Assembly (NCBI GenBank): GCA_008360975.2
Contig: CM039189.1
Location: 8,126,056 to 8,190,055 of the forward strand
Source: Lichenostomus cassidix
Taxonomy: Eukaryota; Chordata; Aves; Passeriformes; Meliphagidae
Reading direction: 5' to 3'
DNA: 64,000 nt
The notes below the pieces were generated by a model. The model was not told the DNA's origin and searched no databases. It saw nothing but the letters and a program-made list of their open reading frames with translations. Positions 24,901 to 38,800 of the stretch are shown here, piece after piece; the first letter of the stretch is position 1; every line of letters begins with the position of its first letter. The position numbers were made by a program, and so were the translations under genes.

Positions 24901-27900
24901 GGAATGAGTGTGTGGGTGGCAGCCTGCTGCATAAGCAGTGCTGCTCTTTCAGGCTCTGCAGTAGCTAAAGGATGTGCTTTCCTGTCCTCCAGATTCAGGT
25001 TTTACCTTCCTAACATCACAAGCCAGTTAAAATAAGCAGATCCCTATAGCCTAGGAAGTTTTTTAAAACTCAGTGCCTTTTGCTTTAGCACAGGAAATAA
25101 TACACAGCTGTAAAAAAAAAGTAGAGATGTCACGTGTGTTTTTCTGTTTTCTTCACAATTTTTAGTATTTTTGCTTTGACAAGTCCAAATTCCTCCTCCT
25201 TTTGATAACCAGTTGATACCTAAATCATACAGTCCCTGTTTATGCTTCAACTCACACCCTTCTCCCCTGTCCCTGTTGCTTCTGGACTATGGACAGTTGT
25301 CCATGCTCTTCTGTGCCACCCAGTCTGCATACTGACTGCTCCAGGGAAGGACTTTGTCCATAATCTGAAGGCATCTCCAGGTTACCAGCTCTGTTTTACC
25401 TCTCAGGTGGAGGAAATCTCTTACCAGAAGCTGCCCTTAGTCACCTCCCTCAGGAGTCAAGACTGAGATCCCAGTTTTTCCCACTTTCATGCAGTTACCT
25501 GGCAAGATGAGGATCCTCAGGGTCTTGACCACCCTGCTTAATTCTGTGCCTGAATCAAGCACTTTCTCTTTTTAGGCTACATGAGAACAGGTGCTGGGCA
25601 ATCTCAACTTCCCCATCAGAGTTTTTGGTCCAGTTCACAGCTTTGTTGTGGCACAAGCTGCCACATGTCAGCTCCTCTTGCCATTGGCACAAGCAAGGCA
25701 GCACTCTCCTCTGCCATGGGTGGTTAAGCTCTCCTGAATTACACAGTATTTATTGCACAATAAGAACACACACACAGAGGCTATTAGTGTGACTCCTCAT
25801 GGTGAGTTGTTTCAATGCTTAAAGCCTGTGGCTGGATATGGAAGATTTCCAACACCACCAGCTACTCACAAACTGCACACAAACAGATCCCTTACATTAT
25901 GGTTTTGGAAATATTCCCCCCTTGGGCTTCTTCATTATCTGTTCAAGACAGCAACAATACAGTCCTATATCTGAATTATGAATGCCAGCCTCTGTCTGCT
26001 GCTGTGCAGCCATTCAGCCTTGCCGGAGTTCCTTAGATGGGTTTAATCCCAAAATGAGTTTTGAGGAATGCTGCCAAACCTTTACAACAGCACCAAAGTC
26101 GATGAACTGCCCTTCCCTCCCTAGTCCTGTAGCTTTTTATTATTTTTATTTGTCGTGTGTTTTTTCTTCTGTTGAATAATTCAGCTAATAGGCTGGCACT
26201 GGAGTGCTTGAGAGCTGCTCCCTAATGAGGGAAGCAGCTTGCCAGCTTTTTATCTTTCCAGTCGTTTGACTGCAAACCCAACATTATTAACAAATCACCA
26301 TGGAAGAGCCGTGGAAATACAGAACAAAATGTTGTTGTCTTAACTTAAGCAGGCGAGGAAGAAAAAGATAAACAGAACAAAAGAAACCCAAGCCCTGCCT
26401 GGGAAAACAAAGTGTGAAAGTGGAGTGTGCGTGGAAGGAAGTGATGGTAATAGAAATCTCTTTGCAACCTCATTCTGTCTCAATATCTGCAAGCAGGAAA
26501 GATGTATGGGAGAAAGGATGTTAACTTGCTGAAGAGACCTAATTCAGAGGATGAGTGTAGGTGTAGTTGTTGGCAGCTCTGTTTCTTGCCTTGTTTTAAT
26601 GAATAAAGTTTTGTATAGAAAGCTTTTTTTTTTTTGCCAACTTTATTACTTTCTAAAAAGCTGGATGCTTTATGGTCCATGTGACAGAGATGGGATTTAA
26701 AAAAAATAAGTATGTGATGCCTGTTTGTACATTGATTAATCCCCTTTAAAATGGCATTGACATCACTTTGCCTTGAGTTTGTTCAGATCAAGATTCACAC
26801 TGACATATTTCAGATGAGCAGTTTAGCCCAGTTTAGCAGGTACTCCCTGATTTGTCCTTTCCAGCCTTGCTTACCAGAGCAGGGGGCAGCAGCTCTGGGT
26901 GCCTGAGAAGTCCCACTAGGGAGCACATTTGCAAGGTCCCTCATCTCCTTTGCAGGACACTAAGTGTCACAAGTGGGGAGCAGGCAAAAAGTCAAGCTGC
27001 TGTGGCTCAGATGAGTCCTCCCTCAAGCCAGCATCTTGCCTGAGACCAGAACTCTCATCTCAAATTCTTGCCCAATGAAATTCTGCAGCTGAATTAAAAT
27101 TACACCCAGTGCAGCACCTGAGTTTGACATTGTTAATTTCGTGATGTTTTCTGCAATGCAGGGAAGATACTGATCTTAGTCTTGGGGTCAAATTGTCACC
27201 AGTGGATGTAGGAACAGATGCTTAATTTGACAAGAGCATTTTATCTCAAATACTGACCTAAAAATGTACATCTAAAAACCTCACAGATGGCAAGGTCCCA
27301 GTTACACTAGGTACTGTACAAACCAGGGCCCAAGAGATTGTTCTGATCTCAGGAAGTGTGTTTTCTCATTTCTTTCCTGTTGTGTTGCCAGCATTTGCAT
27401 GAAATGCAGAACTCTGAGCTGAATGCCACAGCTGGGAAAAATTTGGCACTTCTGAATTGAGCTAACCTGGCTTGATTGGAAAATAAAATCCCACTCATCT
27501 GGCTTGTAATTGCTATTAAAGGGTCCTTTGAAGATACAAGGCTGAGTTAAATCAACCTTGCTATATGGACATCCAGGGAATTGCATCAGATTAGAATGGT
27601 TAAAGATCCGACTTGTGTTTGTTTGCACTCAAAGCCTGGAGAAGGGAAATTGAGATGAGCAAAAATGATGATGGCAAGGAAAAACAGGGGAAAGCAGACA
27701 AAAAGAGCGAGTGAGAGCTCATGGAGCATTGTTCAAAATGGGCCCTCAGGGAATGCAAACTCACAATTGTTGCTTCTGGAAGACAGATCCCCTTTTGTTT
27801 GCATGGATGTATTGCTGAGCACATTCCCTCTGCTCCTTTCTCAGTTATAATCTGTCTCCTGTTTCACATCAGTCTTGCTCGTGTCTCAGTCCATCCTTCA

Positions 27901-29300
27901 GCTCCTGGAGGCAGGAGATGAAATATCCTTTGCTTTCCCTGGCAGGGACTTGTGTGATGTGAAGCCAGATGGCTGCCAAGACAAGCATTTGAGAGTGTCT
28001 CCACATTATTAAATTGCAGCTGCTGTTTTTGCAGAGGTGATGGGAGAGCTCCCAGCAGCAACCGGGAGCAGATGGATGAAGAGAGACATGTCTTGGTGGG
28101 GTATGATTAAAATACACTGGGATGGATTTTAATCCCACTCTGGGTTTAGGCTTTGTGTCGGACAATGGGATCATAGGAATGGGTTTATTTTTGCCCATAA
28201 AGGTGGTGACCAGGAACTTGCTTTGATGCACCCCCAGTGTACTTGTTTGAAGCCAAACTGATTTCTGTAGTTTCTTGCTCTTTCTTCTTTGTTTTCCTCT
28301 TACTGCTGCATTACCTTACTAAAAATACCTGAAATCATATCATTTACTGAGCTGCTTCCTCTGCTTGTTCTTGTTCCAGGCACAAACATCCATCTCTCTC
28401 TAAACACCTCTCTCCTCAGCCCAAATTAAGTCAATGCTTCAAAGAAGAACTTCATCTTTAGGGACTTTTTATTCCACAGTCCTGTCTTGCCTCCTCCTGC
28501 GCTAACAGGAGATTTGGCCCTCAAGATAGGGTCTGGCTTGGTAATAGCTGAAGGGGAGGTTGATAATGCCATCATCCTCTAAACTGGCTGTTGGAACATC
28601 CTGGCCTCTTGCTGAGAATTAGAAGGGCTGGTTTGGGTCAAGCTGAATCCTGTGTAACTCTGGATCCTTTTTCAGTCAGAGGCCAGTTGCACATGTTGAA
28701 AGAAGACATGTGATTTCTGTGCTTTTCCTGCTGGTAACCCCCAGCCTCTGGCAATCAGCAGCTTAAGGACATGTGTGCTGTGCAGTCAGGAGAAGGCAGA
28801 GATGTTTGTTGTCTGTATGAAATTTGAAGAAGACCTCCTATTCTGTGTTTCCTTCCTGTCTGGTTCACCCATGGCACAACTCTCCTGCAGTCTCATGGCT
28901 CAGAACACAGGCTGAATTTTAGCTGATGTTGCTCTGGAGTCAGGATGCTTCAGGGTGAGTCCTGTTGGTGCTGAGTGTTGCTGTGTGCCATCTCCTTAAG
29001 CTGTAAATTGGCAAGCTGCCCTCAAGATTTGGATTGATAGAGGTGTCAGAGTGTGGTGTTCTGGCTGGGAGCTTTTCTGGGCTGCTCTCCAGGTAAAAGG
29101 AAACAACAACAAAACAAAAGCCAACTCGAGAGTCATTGTAAAAGGAGTCTTTGATGAAAATGAGTTAATGTAAAACAACTGAGCTTTGTTGATGATGTCA
29201 TGAAAACTATCTCAGTTCAGAGCAGGAGAGGATCTGGCTTGTCACACTGGCAGCCTGTGGTGGTGACAGTGGCCTGAAGTGGTACCTGAGTGGTGACCAC

Positions 29301-29904
29301 TGTCATGGTTTAACCCCTGTGGGAAGCTCAGCCCCACACAGCTGCTCACTCCCCCTGCGTGGGATGGGAGAGAGAATTGAAAGAGTGAAAACGAGGAAAC
29401 TCACGGGTTGAGATAAAACAGTTTAACAGGCAAAGCAAGAGCTGTGAACACCAGCAAAGCAAAACAAGGAATTAATTCACCACATCCCATGGGCAGGCAG
29501 GTGTTCAGCCATTCCCAGGAGAGCAGGGATCCATTGTGTGTGATGGCAACTGGGAAAGGCAAACACCATCACTCCAAACATCTCCCCTTCTTCTTCTTCC
29601 CCCAGCTCTATATGCCGAGCATGGCTCCGTATGGCATGGAATGTCCCTCTGGTCAGTTGGGGTCAGCTGTCCCGACTGTCCCCTTCCAATTTCTCCTGCA
29701 CCCCAAGCCTGCTTGCTGCTGGGGTGGTAGGGAAAGCAGAAAAGGCCTTGACTTAGTGTCAAGCACTAAGTGTAAGCAGTGCTTGGCAACAGCCGAAACA
29801 TCAGTTAGCAACAGTATTCTCACATTAAATCCAAACCACTATACCAAAGCACTATACCAGCTCCTTGGAAGAAAATTAACTCTATCCCAGCCAAAACTAG
29901 GGCA
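29301..29904 (-). mobile_element. endogenous retrovirus solo LTR (degraded)
   Basis: A segment of about 604 bp bounded by TG…CA. Its minus strand resembles an avian ERV LTR: it opens with TGCCCTAGTTTTGGCTGGGA, has a TATA-like CATATAGAG (about 29606-29614) and closes with GGGTTAAACCATGACA. The region just after TATA and the polyadenylation area (near 29410-29430, degraded to GTTAAA) are in the expected order for that strand. No gag, pol or env sequence adjoins it, so it is a solitary LTR left by recombination. Flanking bases show no clean target-site duplication, consistent with age. The family looks ERVL-like, but this is from memory of the LTR type and not tested. Confidence 0.8.
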
Positions 29905-30369
29905 TCACTCAGATACCTGGATCTCTGGGAACATGCTTGATATGAGAGCTTCTGTATTAGGACACAACTGAGAGTTCCCTGTGTTTCTCCTCCACAGGAA
30001 GGGAAGGAGAATGAGCTGACAGGCAGTTTTGGATGGGATAAGGTGCTTCTCCAAAAGGAAGGTACAGAAGTTGTACACTGCCCTTTCTCTAGAACAGCAA
30101 TTGATTCAGTTACACTGCACACAACAGCTGTGCATGGAGATATCTCTGTTCTGTGTGTCTCTGAGGTCAAGTCAAATTTGGTTCTGTTTCCTTAAAAAGT
30201 ATATTCCCCATTTTAAGAGATTTTTTTTTTACATTTAGTTACAGCCACGTGTGCAATTGCATGTTTTCCGTGCACGTGTTTGCACATACAATCACTCTAA
30301 TTCTGAGCATAGCTATTTCCTATCTGTTGTGATCTGACTACAGCAAAAATTAAAATAAAGATTAGATTA

Positions 30370-30383
30370 GTTACCGTGGTAAC
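30370..30383. promoter_or_regulatory. perfect palindromic X-box (RFX site)
   Basis: GTTACCGTGGTAAC matches the RFX X-box with two perfect inverted half-sites (GTTACC/GGTAAC) and a GT spacer. Two GATTA homeodomain-type cores lie directly upstream (30359-30369). It may mark a distal enhancer. No promoter or exon is recognisable next to it. Confidence 0.55.
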
Positions 30384-30628
30384 AGCTACCCCTACTTCAT
30401 ATGACGCACAGATTCTGTGAAGCAAAGGAGCACGTATCAATTTGCACTCTTAATTTTTGGGACACTCAGGGCTCAGCTCTTCCCAGGAGGTCCTCTGATG
30501 ACAGCAAGTGATATCGTTCAATTCCCAACAGGCTTATCCTCTTTGACGTTTAATTCATAAAAGCTTCAGAGGTGCTGACACCATTTCTTGGTAGCAAAAA
30601 TCTCATTTTCATTTTAATTCTTTTTCTT

Positions 30629-30656
30629 AACAACAACAAACAACAACAACAACAAT
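30629..30656 (+). repeat. (AAC)n simple repeat
   Basis: A short, slightly interrupted CAA/AAC trinucleotide run followed by ATAAAAAGAGGAGG. Simple sequence only. Confidence 0.85.
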
Positions 30657-32700
30657 AAAAAGAGGAGGAGGATAAGGAAAAAGTCTGGTCTAGGGGATAG
30701 TGAGGCTGTGAGAGGAGTGTTTTCCCCCTTGGGAATGGGAGCAGCCAGGATCTCACAGGGCATCAGTGAGGAGGCTGAGTGAGTTCTGTAGCTAATAAGT
30801 AATTGCTAATGAGGGGGAGAATTGTCACACAACATCAGCAGTCATGAATTAGCAAAGTGTGCAGAAGAGGGGAACTGTCAGATGTGCTGGGCGCTCGGTT
30901 CACTTGTTCTCATGACTGTACGTCAAGGTTTTAAATGTTTCTGCTTTGTATTGAAGAAAAATAAACAGCCTTGAGTGGATGTAGTCAGACTAATGATGTC
31001 TTGTGGTGTGAGATGTCACTCATTGCATCTCCCAGCTATGGGATGTTGGAAGGTGTAGGATGAGATGAATTGTTGGGTGTGCAGGAGAAGAGCATATGAA
31101 GAGATAATACACTTGGCTGCAGTTAATGATTGCTGCTGCGTGTCTGTGCACTCCACAGGGATAATGGGTGGTTTTGGCTCTTGCCCATCAGGCACATATT
31201 CATGTTGTCTTTCAATCTGCATCCTTGGTCCTTTCTCAGAATTTACTCCAGAGCTATCAGAGCTCTCAAGGTTGCATCTTGCAGTGCAAAGGGCACAGCT
31301 GTGAGCCTGCTGGTGATGAAAAGGTGAGAAGGGAAGGTCTGGGGTGCCTCTGCCTGCACTCTTCCCACATTTCCTACCCATTGCTCCCTTCCATTTTTGT
31401 CTTTGTCTTGTAAACAAATGTATTTTAAACCCCCACTTCCAGAAAAAAATGCTACCCTTAGGAACATCAGGCATCTAGTTCATTCAGAGATTGAACAACC
31501 CACCAACTCAAAACCCCACAGACCCTGGCAGGGTGTTTTGCAAAGGGGAAGTGGAAAATAAGTTTAATAACACCTCAGCTCTCTGTATCTGGCTTGTTCG
31601 TAAAAATCAATCCCTTTTGATCTGTCTAGCAATGTGTGAAGCTGCCTGACAGCACACCTCAGCCCTCCCAGCTGGGAGCCCAGCTCAGGGTTTCTTGCAG
31701 CCTTTTCCAGGGATGTAGACTATGGCACCTGCTTGTCCACTTGAGGGAGTGGGAAACAGCTTGGGGCTTCTCAGCTGTGTGGTCAGGACTGGATGTAACA
31801 AGTCTGTTTCTAAAGTTGGGATGGGGAACCAGAGGCCCTTGTGAAACGTCAAATCATCCATTGTCCTGATTTTCCCTTAAAAAACCCATCAGGAAGAACT
31901 TCCTTTGGGGCAGTGGCATAACATGCTGAAAAAGGACAAAATGTCCCAGCTCACACCAGAGAGGCTGCAGTATAGACTGAGGTGTCTGTGTTATCACAGC
32001 TGTAAGAACAGAATATATTATGAGTGCTAATTACATTAATTAAAGTTGTGCTGCTGTTTGTGGGAACGTTTCCAGAGAGGAATGCAGATTTTCCCCATTG
32101 TTTTATTTCCAGACAGAAGCTGGAGGCTGACAGGGGTCAAGTCTGTGCAGCACAAGAACATACGTGCTGTGATTTCTGAAATGTAATAAAATACCCGAAG
32201 TATTTTTGAAATGCAGTCACTGAAAGCAATATTCCTTTCCTTTGGATTGATTCCCTAGGGATTTTGAGGCATGAAGCATGTTAACTTTCTTTAGTTCTCC
32301 TAACTTGAGCTGTGCACAGAGATGCCTGTCCTGGGAACTGCTTTCTGCCTCAGTTTACCTCCAATTTCAAGAAAGGAAATGGGATAACTAATATTCCTCC
32401 CTCTCCTTGTTTTATTTGGGACATCCAGTCTTCAGGATCTTAATCTGTGTCTTTGCCTAGTCTAACACAATGGGACTGCCCTTTTTTCACTCTGACAAAG
32501 CAATGTCAGCACTAAAGAGGTGCTCCTCTGTATGGTCTGGGAGGACTCCTGGACAGTGGAGATCCTCTCTGGCTCCAGGGATAAGCTGTGCTGTTTACTG
32601 TCATTGCTGTTTCTTCTCCTTTCAGCCCCTCCTGCTCAGCTCAGACCCCAAGAGCATTTCATGGGGAGCATCGCTGTTAGTTCCACAAAGCTCCCACCAC

Positions 32701-32828
32701 TGTTTGTTCCTTTTTCCTCCTTCCCAGCCACCAGGGCCTTGCTGCTGCAGCTAAAACAAGGCTCTGTTTGTTCCTTTTTCCTCCTTCCCAGTCACCAGGG
32801 CCTCGCTGCTGCAGCTCACACAAGGCTC
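32701..32828 (+). repeat. 64-bp tandem duplication, two copies
   Basis: Copies 32701-32764 and 32765-32828 are identical apart from four substitutions (one in the CCAG[C/T]CACC segment, one in CC[T/C]… and two near the end). No coding function is apparent. Confidence 0.92.
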
Positions 32829-35800
32829 CAAGGGGCAAGGTCCTTCATTGCACAGTGCTCTTGTGGTGGGGAGGAGAGGGCAGCTCTAAGAGGGAGGAAT
32901 GAGCTGTCTCTCAGCACAAGTGCTCTATTTATGGGCTGTTAAGGACTCTCGCAGCGATGCAGAGCCCTGGGTGTCTCCTTAGGCTGCAGAAAGCATTATC
33001 TCTTGTGTTTGTGGTTTGTTACCAAGTGAGTCCCCGTGGGGAGGGACTGGAGGGTTTGAAGGGTACCTGTGCCAGCTCCTGTCTCCTACCCATGCAATCC
33101 TTGGCTGCCTTAGCATAAAGCATTTGCAGAGCAGCCTCAGTCTGACCTGGCCAAGACCTTCTCATTTTCTGTCTGGATTCCCTCAACAGTAGCCAACTGT
33201 TTCCCTTTTCTCAGCAAGAGCATTTCTCTCTCCCTGCTTAGCAGCCTGTTTTTTTAAAAACTTGTAAGAACACCACCTCTCTCCCATACTGGCTGGGGGG
33301 CTCATGAGCTATCTGAGAACCTCATCCTCTTCTGCTCTGAGCATCTTGACAGTTAATCCAAAAGGTGAAACAAGTGGAGGGGTCAGAGCTAGTAAAACCT
33401 GAAATAAAATCTCTCTTGAGTTAAATGTCACTTGTAAAATTAGCAAAAGCTGCTGCAGGAAGGAAGATGTGTGTGCTATGTGCAGGTCAGCAATGCTTGT
33501 GTTTGCCTGCTCATTTCAGAACCTTTCCTTGTACTGTTGTTGCATCTTTGTCTCACCAGAATGAGAAAACCTGCTCAGATTCAGATCGACCAGTTGGTAT
33601 ATGGTTTGCTACAGGGAGAGAAAATGGGGAAAAAAACAGTATCAGTATGATATGGGTGAGGGAGAATGGCTGGAAAAAGAGCACTTTTAGTCCTGAGCCC
33701 CACTACAGCCTAGAGATGAGATCCAACACAAGTCACTTCATCTCAGCAGATAAAACAGGGCCAGGAGGATTTTCTTTGTGGCACATCCAAGCTGCATGTC
33801 AGCATCTCCTGTAGGGACTGGATCCTGTCCTGAGGAGCAGATACAGCTGCGCTGACCACAGTGGTCATGCCCACCCCAGTAACATTTGCAAGGCCTGAAT
33901 GTGTGACACAGAGCTGGCCTTGCTCATCAGAAGCAGGGGAACAGGTAGTTTCTGTTATCCCTCACTGCTGCAGCCCCTGGCTTTAATTCCCCGTGCAGCT
34001 CTGGCTTAGGAGTGTCTAAAAGTCTTAGTGCAGCCACACTTGCTATTGCTCTGCCTGATCTCCCCCACTTCCAGGGGCATTCAGCTCTCTCTTTGTTTTG
34101 CTGGACCAAAGATTTGAGCCTTTCCATCTTTCAGCTTTATACTTTTCTGAGCAAATGTAATCCAATGCTTACAGCACAATGTGTTGTGCTTCCCAGTACA
34201 AGCTGTCTCTGTTGGCTCAAAACTGCAATAACAATTATCTTTGATAATCTTTCTTGTTCAGCTTGTATAAGGGAGCTTAACTGCAGAAGATGAACTTGAG
34301 AATTTTCCTAGCCCACATCTGATACGATCCCAGGCTGGTTTCTATTTCCTACCCCTTAGTAATAATTAGTTGGTGATGAAACCTGAGTAGAAGTTGTCTG
34401 GGCTCAGAGAGCTGATGTTTGCTTCCTATGACATAGGAAAATGGGAGGAGGGTGAGTGAAAAACACTGGGTCATTCTGCTCTCATAAGACTTGCAGAGAC
34501 AAACAGCAGCTCATTTTCATCCTGAAATAATCACTTGCAAACTCAGAGCCTTCCAAGCAGGATGTGTCAGCTGCAGTCTTGGGAAGAGCTCCTGCCTTCT
34601 GAATCAGTGACCAACCAGGTCAGCTCAGCAGGGAACGAATATCTGTCTCCATCTTCTGCATTCTGGTGGCAGATCTTCACCAAAACCAGTCACAAAGTCT
34701 TCCTCTCCCTTGTGACCCCTTCCCCAGGCAGCCTTGCTCTGCCTCTCTGAGACAAGGATGGGGCTATCTGTGCAGGAAGCAGAGGAAGGAGACCAGTGTG
34801 GGGGTCAAGGAGGCTATGGGTGGGAAAGAGAGAAGGGAATTATGCTGCTACAAAAGGGTGGTGAGGCTCTCAGAGCTCAGCTTGGCAGGGTGAGGTGGGA
34901 TGCTGCTCTGGGGGGAATGGTCTTGGTTAATGCCAGAACTGTCTCTCCCATCCTCACACCTACAGCCAAAGGGGTTGTTCTGGCTGGAGCTGATGGGAAC
35001 TGCTGGCCACAAAACTGTCTTGTGTCATTGAAAAGCAGGGAGAAAGAGGAGACAAACAGCATTTCTAACACACCTGCAGAGTGCAGGCTCTGGGAATTGC
35101 ACCTGGCAGTACCTGCTCTGTAGGAATATACAGGATCCTGATTTATAAAGAGCATGCAGGCTGACCACGTGCCTCTACTCCTTTGCTTTCTGTGGGTTCA
35201 GCTGAGCTGTGTGTTGTTTGACAGAAATTGCTTCTGACACACTGTTTATGTCCACAGCTGGACCTGAATGAGTGCCTCACACAGCAGGACTGGGGACACC
35301 AACTCAGTGGGGGTGGCAGCCTGCAGTGCTGGAGACAGGGGGCTGCACTCCAAAAAGCATGAAAAAGAGCTAAAAGGAATGTCTTTAGATGGGTCTAAAA
35401 TACAGCAGTGCTGCCTAGCCAAGAGAATTTTACAGAAAGCAAAAGAAAAAAAGGGAAAGTGTGAGCTTGGGCTCATTTTGCAAACTGACCTGAAGTCAAT
35501 TTGTGTCCTTCACATCCCAATGAATTCCCCTCACGCCCTGGGTGTCCAACATTCACTGGGTGTCCATGGACACTCAGCAGGGAAAATAAAGCTTCAGCAG
35601 GTGTCAGAAGCCAATACCTTATTGTGGATTCTTTTTCCAAATAAACTGCTGGCTGTTCTGGTCTCAGTCATGCCACTTTCCTCTCATCACAAAACATCTA
35701 AGCAGCCAAATAGATCTTGTTATTTATGTTTGGGGATTGCAGCTCTCTGTGAGTCTAAAGCAAGCTTAAAAATCCATTTTTTCTTCAGGATAGAAGACTT

Positions 35801-38800
35801 CAGTTTGGACATATTTTTGTGAGAGCTTGATGCTCTTGGACCTCATATCTGCTTGGGGTGTCTGTGGGTTTTACACTGACTGTGGTTTCCTTTAGTAGCT
35901 GCTGGAGCCTTTTAGGGGTTGATGCTTCTGTGGGATCTCTGTAGTCATTTCCAGGCTCCAAGGTCTCTGCTTGAAAGCTGAGATCTCTGCCCTGTTTAAT
36001 CTACATGCCAGCAGGCTGCAGGACCTGGTGCCAGTCCTTGGGCAATTTAGGAGGAAAGTAGACAAAAAAATCAGTCTTTGCAAAAAAAAATCAGCTGAGA
36101 TTCATGGAATGTAAGATGTTTTGGATGAAGCCCTGTACGGTTTTATTGGTGCAACAAGGGTGTGAAAGGCTTCTGATCAGCTCTGCCTGGTTCTGCTACT
36201 CACACTTCCACTCAAGGAACCCTGGTGTCCAGTGCTGCACTGCAAATGCAGAGCAGAGACACAGCTTCCTGCCTTGAAAAATTGGGACTCTCAGTGTGGG
36301 TTGGTCCATCTGGGTTCCAGGTGGGTCCCCTGTGTGATCTGTGTCCCTGCACTACTCCTGTCATATTTTATCTTTGGTCTGTGTGCTGTCCTGGCTGCAT
36401 TGTGATTTTTAATGCTGCTGTTAGCAGCAGGAAGCAGGACTCGGGTTATGTTCAGTATTTTCTCAGTGAAATCAGCAGCTCTCCTGGCTGTGTCCCAGTC
36501 TGGGTGTTGATATGTTTCTCTCTGCTCCAGGCTAGAAGCAGCACCTGCATAGCAGTCTGAGATGATACCTACTGGGCAGCCTGCTTAACAAATTATAGGT
36601 TGAGCAAATGAAAAGCAAATGGAAAAAGAATGATAAAAAGCAGAGGGGTGGTTGCTGGCACTTTCTCAGGGTATTTAACTCTTGGCTGACTCCTGCTATT
36701 TTTCTCCATCTTTTACATGGACTTCCTTCCCTTGGCTTTGCTGCAGGAGGATCTCTGGGTGCCTGGTGGGGCTGGAGGCAGCCGTGCTGGGGGAGGTGCC
36801 TGGTGGCTCAGAGAGACCACCCTGAGGTGGAGACTCAGAGCATCACCTCTCCCTTGTCCCATCCCCACCACACCTGGCTGCTCAATGCCACAGACCTGTG
36901 GCTGGGGACTCACAGAAGCAGAGCTCTGAAATGCCTGGGCAGAGGCACATGCCTGTTGCTGGGTCCAACTGGCAAGGATATGAATAGGTCTTAATTATAT
37001 TTTTGGCCAGGTTTCCCTCAGAACTGAGGCTCACACGGTGCTGTTGATGTGTCTTCATGTGTCTCCCTGCTTTGCTTTTGTTTCTCTCTCTGTTCATCTC
37101 TGCTCTGTGCTGAGGGTGTGCTGCTCTTCCTTGCCCTGCATCCTGCTCTCACAAGGACTGGGGGTACATTTGGGAGGGATCAAATAAAATACTAATTTTC
37201 TGCTCTGGCAGGTGAAAAAACCACATCAAAACCTGAATCAATGTGTGGGGCAATTCCGTCTGCCTTGAAGGGGACCAGCAGCCAATTCAAATACTCTGAT
37301 ACCTTACTGGAAGAGTGCTAAATCCCACAGAGATTCCTGCCACCCCAAAGGAGGCTTCTCTCCCCCTATTTTCCTTCTCCTGCCTGAAGAGCAGAGAAAG
37401 CTTCCAGCCCACCCAAGAGTCTCTCTTCTAGAAATGAGCCTCAGTGCTGAGAATATAAAACTTTGCAGCAAACCCATAAATTCTCATGTAATGTTTCCTA
37501 TGAATTCTCCTGGATTATACTGCAGATTTTATTAGTGCTTTCTAACAAACTTACCACTTGTGACAGAACAAGCCAGTCAAGCGCTAGCCAGGGAATGTGT
37601 GTTGCATTAATTGTTTTAAAATTTTTATTTCCCCTGCAGTCAATTCTTCTGCTCCTCCCTCCCCACACAGACAATAAAGGGTATCAGAGTGGACTTTATG
37701 TTGTCTATAAAACCAGGTCATTGTCCACTCAGTCTCTCTGCAGCTGTTTCTATTCCTCTGGTCATTCAGATGGCTGCAGACGTGGAGCAAGATGCAGAGC
37801 AGGAGAGTTCATGGCTGGACAGATGAGCCAGGGAGATTGAGAGGCTCACAATGTACTTGGCCATGTGTTGCAGAAGGGGTGAGCAAGGTGCAGAGAGATC
37901 ATGTCATTCCAAAGGTGCTGTGTGGGATTTGGGGCAGAGGTAGGAAGAAAAGGGCACATCCCCTCATTCCCTAAGTCACAACAATATTTTCTCAATTCCT
38001 GTCTGGTGCAGGAATCCCTGTTCTGTGCTGTGGGTGGTGTGGTAATAAACAGGAGCTGAGTAAAATCTCCTGGTTAGGAAAATCAACCAAAACTCTGTTG
38101 CATAACTAGCACAGGGAGGATTCGAGCCTGTGAGTGCCTGTTGATCCCTGAGCTGCTCCAGAGCCTCTTGAGAGTTTGCCTGCAGGGAGCTTTGAACCTC
38201 AGGGGCCCTGGTCCTTGGCTTCCAGTCAGAAATGAGTTGAGGCTGTACAGGAGCAGCTCTGGAAGAACCACAGGGGTGAGTTAGATGAGAAAAGCATCTC
38301 TGTCTGTAGTGCATGTACTGCACTTGTACCAGACCTGCTGGATGATCCCTGGAAGGAGCAAAGAAGTAAACAGGACCCAAAATGCCAGAAAACAGCACTC
38401 TGTCTGAGGCAAGGGCTGAACTGTTCCCTTAGCAGCAAGGATGTTGCTATGTTATGGGGGACAAATAGTTACACCTGGAATAATGCTCATAGATTTCCAG
38501 GCATTGATTCACCAGGGCTTGCAGGTCTCAGGTCTGGGAAATAGTCTTGAATGGTTATAAAAGGTATAAATTACTTTAAATTAATCATTGATTTAATCCT
38601 TCACTCCAGAAGCTGGGATCACCATGTTATTGAATCAGGAATAAGCTGCAGTTGCATAAGGAACTATTTGAAAAATGCACATACTCAGTACTCTGGCTTT
38701 CTCCTCTTTCTATGAAGCATATAGCATTTCCCACTGAGATGAGTAGGTGTTGTACAAGCCCCAGCAGCGAGCAGAAAATCTTACAGGGAAGTGCCAGGGC

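Noticed and set aside
29444..29971. 175-codon open frame
   Set aside because: It runs through the LTR and past its end, on the strand opposite to the LTR sense, with no retroviral protein similarity.
31016..31474. 152-codon open frame on the minus strand
   Set aside because: No similarity or compositional sign of coding. It was considered because it lies near the X-box at 30370, but it does not resemble kinocilin.
35568..35581. Perfect palindrome GTGTCCATGGACAC considered as an X-box
   Set aside because: It lacks the AAC/GTT ends required of RFX half-sites.
35268..35822. 184-codon open frame
   Set aside because: No recognisable domain, no supporting splice context and no promoter; it is within expectation for chance frames in this much DNA.
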